A DNA stretch of 64,000 bases from Chromatiaceae bacterium (GTDB lineage Bacteria > Pseudomonadota > Gammaproteobacteria > Chromatiales > Chromatiaceae): contig CP037918.1 in the NCBI GenBank assembly GCA_019356535.1, positions 868,001 to 932,000 of the forward strand, given 5' to 3'. Position numbers and translations under genes: made by a program. Within the stretch, counting starts at the first letter, position 1; the number at the start of each line of letters is the position of its first letter. Below are positions 60,372 through 64,000 of the stretch, piece by piece. A model generated the notes under the pieces. The model made no database searches. It saw only the letters and a program-made list of their open reading frames with translations, and had not been told where the DNA came from.

Positions 60372-62195
60372 ATGGTGCATGCTAGCGGGCCGCCGCCCCA
60401 AGTCCACAAGAATCGTCGGGATTGGCACAACCTGCGTTCCATGCTCCCCTTTCTGTGGGAGTTTCGCGGGCGCGCGCTGTTCGCGCTGGCCTGCCTGGTG
60501 CTCTCCAAGACGGCGAATGTCGGGGTGCCGGTGGCGCTCAAGGCCATCATCGACTACTACGAACAGGCCTCCAGGGCCGAGTTGACCGCCGCCATGCCGC
60601 TGTTGCTGCTGCTGGCATACGGCCTGCTCAAGCTGAGCGCCAGCCTGTTCAACGAGCTGCGCGATGTGGTCTTTGCCAAGGTGCGCTACCGCGCCATGCG
60701 CCGGCTCTCCACCCGGGTGCTCAATCACCTGCTGAAGCTGTCGTTGCGCTATCACCTCGAGCGCAAGACCGGAGCGATCAGCCGCGACCTCGAGCGCGGC
60801 ACCCGTTCGGTGAGCCAGATCCTCAACTACATGGCCTTCTCCATCCTGCCCATCGTGGTGGAGTTCAGCCTGGTGGCTACCATCATGCTGCACAACTATG
60901 ACCCGGTGTTCGCCGGCGCCATGTTCGGCTCGGTGGTGCTCTACATGGTGTTCACCTTCCTGGTGACCGAGTGGCGCATGGACTTCCGCCACCACATGAA
61001 CGAACTGGATTCGCGCGGCAACTCCATCGCCTTCGACAGCCTGATCAACTACGAGACGGTCAAGTACTTCGGCAACGAGCGGCTGCAGCTCCAGCGCTAT
61101 GACGACACCCTCGAGCAGTGGGAGTACTGGGCGGTAAAGAGCCAGAACTCGATGTCGCTGCTCAACTTCGGGCAGGGCGCCATCATCGCCCTGAGCGTGA
61201 CCCTGATGATGGTGCTGGCGGCGCGTTCGGTCTCGGCCGGGGAGATGCGCATCGGTGACCTGGTGATGGTCAACGCCTTCCTGTTGCAGCTGTTCATTCC
61301 GCTGGGCTTCCTGGGCGTCGTCTATCGCCAGATCAAGTACGCCCTGGCGGACATGGATCTGGTGTTCAAGCTGCTCGATACTGAACCGGAGATCCGCGAT
61401 GCCCCCGATGCCCGCCCCCTCGAGGTGAGCGAAGGGCGTATCACCTTCGAGCACGTGGATTTCAGCTACCAGCCTGAGCGTCAGATCCTGCACGACGTGA
61501 GCTTCGAGGTGCCGCCCGGACACAAGGTGGCGGTGGTGGGACACAGCGGTGCCGGCAAGTCCACGCTGTCACGGCTGATCTTCCGCTTCTACGACGTGCA
61601 GGCCGGTTGCGTGTGCATCGACGGACAGGATGTGCGCGAGGTCAGCCAGGAGAGCTTGCGCGCGGCCATCGGCATCGTCCCGCAGGACACGGTGCTGTTC
61701 AACGACAGCATCTACTTCAACATCGCCTATGGTCGTCCCGAGGCCAGCCGCGAGGAGGTGATCGAGGCGGCGCGCATGGCCTGCATCCTGGACTTCATCG
61801 AACGCCTGCCCGATGGCTGGGATACGGTGGTCGGCGAGCGTGGCCTGAAATTGTCGGGTGGCGAGAAGCAGCGTGTGGCCATTGCCCGCGCCATCCTCAA
61901 GCGTCCGCGCATCCTGATCTTCGACGAGGCGACCTCCTCGTTGGACAGCCATACCGAGCAGGCCATTCAGCAGACGCTCGAGGCGGTGGCTGCTGATCAC
62001 ACCACTCTGGTCATCGCCCATCGCCTGTCCACCGTGGTCGATGCCGACCAGATTCTGGTCATGGACCAGGGACGCATCGTCGAGCGCGGCACCCACACCG
62101 AGCTGCTGCGCGCTGGCGGCGCCTACAAGGCCATGTGGGAGTTGCAACAGCAGGAGGCCGACGAGCAGGGGGACGAAAACGCGGCAGAATCCTGA
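60372..62195 (+). CDS. Atm1-type ABC exporter (half transporter)
   Basis: A 607-residue fused permease-ATPase. Six membrane helices (residues ~20-320) include the HMT/Atm1-type segment NELRDVVFAKVRYRAMRRLS and YHLERKTGAISRDLERGTRS. The ATPase has GHSGAGKST (390-398, K396), LSGGEKQR and DEATSSLD. The permease signature and GNSIAFDSLINYETVKYFG favour the Atm1/HMT group, which exports glutathione-linked or persulfide compounds and supports Fe-S or heavy-metal homeostasis, rather than MsbA. The ATG at 60372 is chosen from the family N-terminus. Position next to feoAB fits an iron-sulfur role. Confidence 0.85.
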   Translation: MVHASGPPPQVHKNRRDWHNLRSMLPFLWEFRGRALFALACLVLSKTANVGVPVALKAIIDYYEQASRAELTAAMPLLLLLAYGLLKLSASLFNELRDVVFAKVRYRAMRRLSTRVLNHLLKLSLRYHLERKTGAISRDLERGTRSVSQILNYMAFSILPIVVEFSLVATIMLHNYDPVFAGAMFGSVVLYMVFTFLVTEWRMDFRHHMNELDSRGNSIAFDSLINYETVKYFGNERLQLQRYDDTLEQWEYWAVKSQNSMSLLNFGQGAIIALSVTLMMVLAARSVSAGEMRIGDLVMVNAFLLQLFIPLGFLGVVYRQIKYALADMDLVFKLLDTEPEIRDAPDARPLEVSEGRITFEHVDFSYQPERQILHDVSFEVPPGHKVAVVGHSGAGKSTLSRLIFRFYDVQAGCVCIDGQDVREVSQESLRAAIGIVPQDTVLFNDSIYFNIAYGRPEASREEVIEAARMACILDFIERLPDGWDTVVGERGLKLSGGEKQRVAIARAILKRPRILIFDEATSSLDSHTEQAIQQTLEAVAADHTTLVIAHRLSTVVDADQILVMDQGRIVERGTHTELLRAGGAYKAMWELQQQEADEQGDENAAES

Positions 62196-62210
62196 TTTTG
62201 TGGGGAGGCC

Positions 62211-62262
62211 TGGGGCAGGGAAGTACCCCATCCCCACTCGCGGGGAGGGTCGGGGAGGGGCG
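62211..62262. repeat. GC-rich inverted repeat after the ABC exporter
   Basis: CCCCATCCCCACTCGCGGGGAGGGTCGG and flanks form an imperfect hairpin (TCCCC-ACTCGC-GGGGA). It differs in sequence from the double-hairpin family and may act as terminator for the exporter gene. Confidence 0.4.
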
Positions 62263-62324
62263 CAAGACAAAGGCCCGCGCTGCCGGCTGGCAGGCGAGCC
62301 CTCTCCGAGGTCAGCGGTGCCGTG

Positions 62325-62573
62325 TCAGTGCGCGCAGGGGGAATTGCGGCACAGACGCTTGATCAGGCGCTCGTTGTGGGTTACCTGAGACAGTCGACAG
62401 GGCAGGCACCCCCAGGTCATGTTGATGGCCGAGACGGCTGCGCCGGCACCAATCAGGCTCCAGAAGACCACGTCGACCCACGCATGGGTCATGAGGCCTT
62501 CCGTGCCCAGCACCATCGTCGATACGATTCCGAATACCGAGGCCGCTACTACGCCAAGAATGATAGGTAACAT
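62325..62573 (-). CDS. small membrane protein of unknown function
   Basis: An 82-residue protein with two predicted membrane helices (IILGVVAASVFGIVSTMVLG; WVDVVFWSLIGAGAAVSAINM), then a C-terminal part with CLPC and a second Cys pair (LCRNSPC). I recognise no family. The ATG at 62573 is preceded by GAGGAC. A perfect 16-bp palindrome lies about 55 bases upstream in an AT-rich leader and may be its operator. The cysteines could bind a metal or haem, which would fit the nearby iron genes; this is only an inference. Confidence 0.55.
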   Translation of the reverse strand: MLPIILGVVAASVFGIVSTMVLGTEGLMTHAWVDVVFWSLIGAGAAVSAINMTWGCLPCRLSQVTHNERLIKRLCRNSPCAH

Positions 62574-62626
62574 GGTCTTGTCCTCGTGCTGATAAAAAAA
62601 GTTTATAAGCTACTCAATATTTTTAG

Positions 62627-62642
62627 ATTAGCATATGCTAAT
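62627..62642. promoter_or_regulatory. perfect 16-bp palindrome, probable operator
   Basis: ATTAGCATATGCTAAT is a perfect palindrome in an AT-rich stretch of the otherwise GC-rich region, 54 bases before the start of the small membrane protein. The half-site pattern recalls sites of dimeric repressors such as ArsR-family regulators. The rest of the 341-base gap (62574-62914) shows no supported gene. Confidence 0.55.
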
Positions 62643-62914
62643 AAAGTTTCAAGAAATTTAATCCCCCTGATTTGGCAAGGCATTGTCGTTCCATTCCGAC
62701 GTTTCTCGAGGGCTGTCGCATGGACGGGGCTGCCAGATGAGCCCAAAAAATGCCGAAAAAGTTCATGGATTCTGTAAGGTGCCGAAACAGAAGAGCTTTT
62801 TTTGTTGGTCCCGTGCGAGTCGGCGATGGACCATAGGCCGAGGCGGGGAATGGGCATGCCTTGCCCCACCAGAAATCCGGTACCTTGGTGAGTCTCTGCC
62901 GTTTGGGGAACGCG

Positions 62915-64000
62915 ATGCGGAATGAACGAGACACCTACCTGGTCGGTGGCGCGGTGCGCGACGAGCTTCTGGGGCTGTCGGTCGGAGAGCGTGACTGGGT
63001 AGTGGTTGGCAGCACCCCGGAGGCCATGCGCGCGGCGGGGTTTCGCCAGGCCGATCCCGAGTTTCCGGTGTTCCTGCATCCCGAGACCGGGGAGGAATAC
63101 GCTCTGGCGCGGCGCGAGACCAAGGTCGGCGAGGGTTACCGGGGCTTCGTGGTGGATGCCAGTCCCGATGTCAGCCTCGAGGAGGACCTCGCGCGGCGCG
63201 ATCTCACCATCAATGCCATGGCGCGCGATGCCGAGGGGCGCTTGATCGATCCCTTCGGTGGCGAAAAGGACCTGGCCGAAGGGCTGTTACGGCATGTCAC
63301 CCCGGCCTTCGTCGAAGACCCGGTGCGCCTGTTGCGCATCGCCCGTTTTGCCGCCCGCTTCGGTCCTTTCGGCTTTCGGGTGGCACATGACACGCACCGG
63401 CTGATGAAGCGCATGGTCGCCGACGGCTTGATGCGTGAACTGCGTCCGCAGCGGATCTGGCAAGAGTTGCACAAGGCGCTTGGCTACGCGCAACCCTGGC
63501 GTTTCTTCGAGGTGCTCGCTGCCTGCGGTGGCCTGGCCGAGTTGCTGCCGGGGCTGGCCGCACAGATGCGTCCCGGCCATGGTGCCCCGGTCGCGGCACC
63601 GGCAATCGAGGCGCTGAAGCGGGTCAGCGCGCTGAGCGAGGACCCCGATGAACGCGTGCTCGCCCTGTTGTTGGCCTCGGGGGATGCACCGGATGTCGCT
63701 GCGCAGCGCCTGGGCATGCCGCCACGCCTGCAGCAGCGCCTGACACAGGCGCGGGAATTATGGTCGCAGGTGCGCGAGCTCGATCGGTTGTCGGGCCGCG
63801 AAGTGGCCGATCTGCTCGAGCGCATGGGGAGCTGGCGAGGGGGTGGCAGTTTCGAGGCCCTGCTGCGGGTATTCCGTGCGCAGCCCGGTGCACCAGCGAG
63901 ACTGGACGACCTGGCGCGGGTGCGCGAACAGGCGCTGGCCGTCGATCCCCGGGCCTTGCAGGCACGCGGGCTGGCGGGCCGTGCCTTGGGGGAGGCGCTG
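62915..64000 (+). CDS. cca: CCA tRNA nucleotidyltransferase (3' end beyond the window)
   Basis: Adds or repairs the CCA end of tRNAs. The 362 visible residues begin at ATG 62915 ([20 protein letters not shown]), with the nucleotidyltransferase motif, [15 protein letters not shown] and the [17 protein letters not shown] segment of class II enzymes. The HD phosphohydrolase domain typical of gammaproteobacterial Cca should come near residues 220-330; I do not see a clear HD pair, and the frame is still open at 64000. It lies after a 341-base gap. Confidence 0.92.
   Translation, partial: MRNERDTYLVGGAVRDELLGLSVGERDWVVVGSTPEAMRAAGFRQADPEFPVFLHPETGEEYALARRETKVGEGYRGFVVDASPDVSLEEDLARRDLTINAMARDAEGRLIDPFGGEKDLAEGLLRHVTPAFVEDPVRLLRIARFAARFGPFGFRVAHDTHRLMKRMVADGLMRELRPQRIWQELHKALGYAQPWRFFEVLAACGGLAELLPGLAAQMRPGHGAPVAAPAIEALKRVSALSEDPDERVLALLLASGDAPDVAAQRLGMPPRLQQRLTQARELWSQVRELDRLSGREVADLLERMGSWRGGGSFEALLRVFRAQPGAPARLDDLARVREQALAVDPRALQARGLAGRALGEAL

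Noticed and set aside
62586-62925. Small plus-strand frames of 60-80 residues before cca
   Set aside because: They overlap the palindrome region or the cca start, lack ribosome sites and show no conserved pattern.

Overview
The window is a 64 kb chromosomal segment, GC-rich over most of its length, from a gammaproteobacterium. Gene content and order (ribBX-ribH-nusB-thiL-pgpA, xseB-ispA, parE/parC, mrcB, yoaA/tsaB, hslR-grxC, pepN, feoAB, cca) fit a Chromatiales-like or sulfur-oxidising lineage. The FNR-controlled dihaem cytochrome c/DUF302 pair points the same way, but the assignment is inferred from gene content only.

Layout. 0-19.8 kb is housekeeping: an M48 protease; a riboflavin/thiamine/phospholipid operon; a periplasmic retropepsin-like protease; folE2; an M1-type metallopeptidase divergent from a ChaN-PDZ lipoprotein; xseB-ispA; a CNP1-like protein; parE; a cytochrome c/DUF302 operon behind a perfect FNR box; parC; and mrcB. 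20.0-29.4 kb is an accessory island: a type III-like restriction subunit, a NYN-domain protein, a beta-class methyltransferase whose specificity region is unusually AT-rich, and a fusion of a RelE/ParE-like domain to a UvrD-type helicase. 29.5-33.4 kb returns to the core genome (CBS protein, TPR lipoprotein, two small proteins, YoaA helicase).

34.3-39.2 kb is an integron cassette array without an integrase (a CALIN). It has six recognisable attC sites. The cassettes encode a P-loop ATPase with a zinc ribbon, a SET-domain methyltransferase, an alanine dehydrogenase/carboxyethyl-ornithine synthase-like enzyme, a small lipoprotein and two small zinc-finger proteins. It lies between yoaA and tsaB, genes that are often neighbours in related bacteria.

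39.6-64 kb is again mostly core: tsaB; an operon of a MotA/ZorA-like protein, a MotB/ZorB-like protein and a CobW-type GTPase; a DUF455 protein; a phosphatidylserine decarboxylase with an unusual N-terminal extension; an aminotransferase; a PhoPQ-like two-component operon; NhaD; hslR-grxC; pepN with a cbiX-like gene; feoAB under a Fur box; an S24-like protein; an Atm1-type ABC exporter; and a 3'-truncated cca. A family of GC-rich double-hairpin repeats is scattered through the intergenic gaps. No rRNA, tRNA, CRISPR array or transposase gene was seen.
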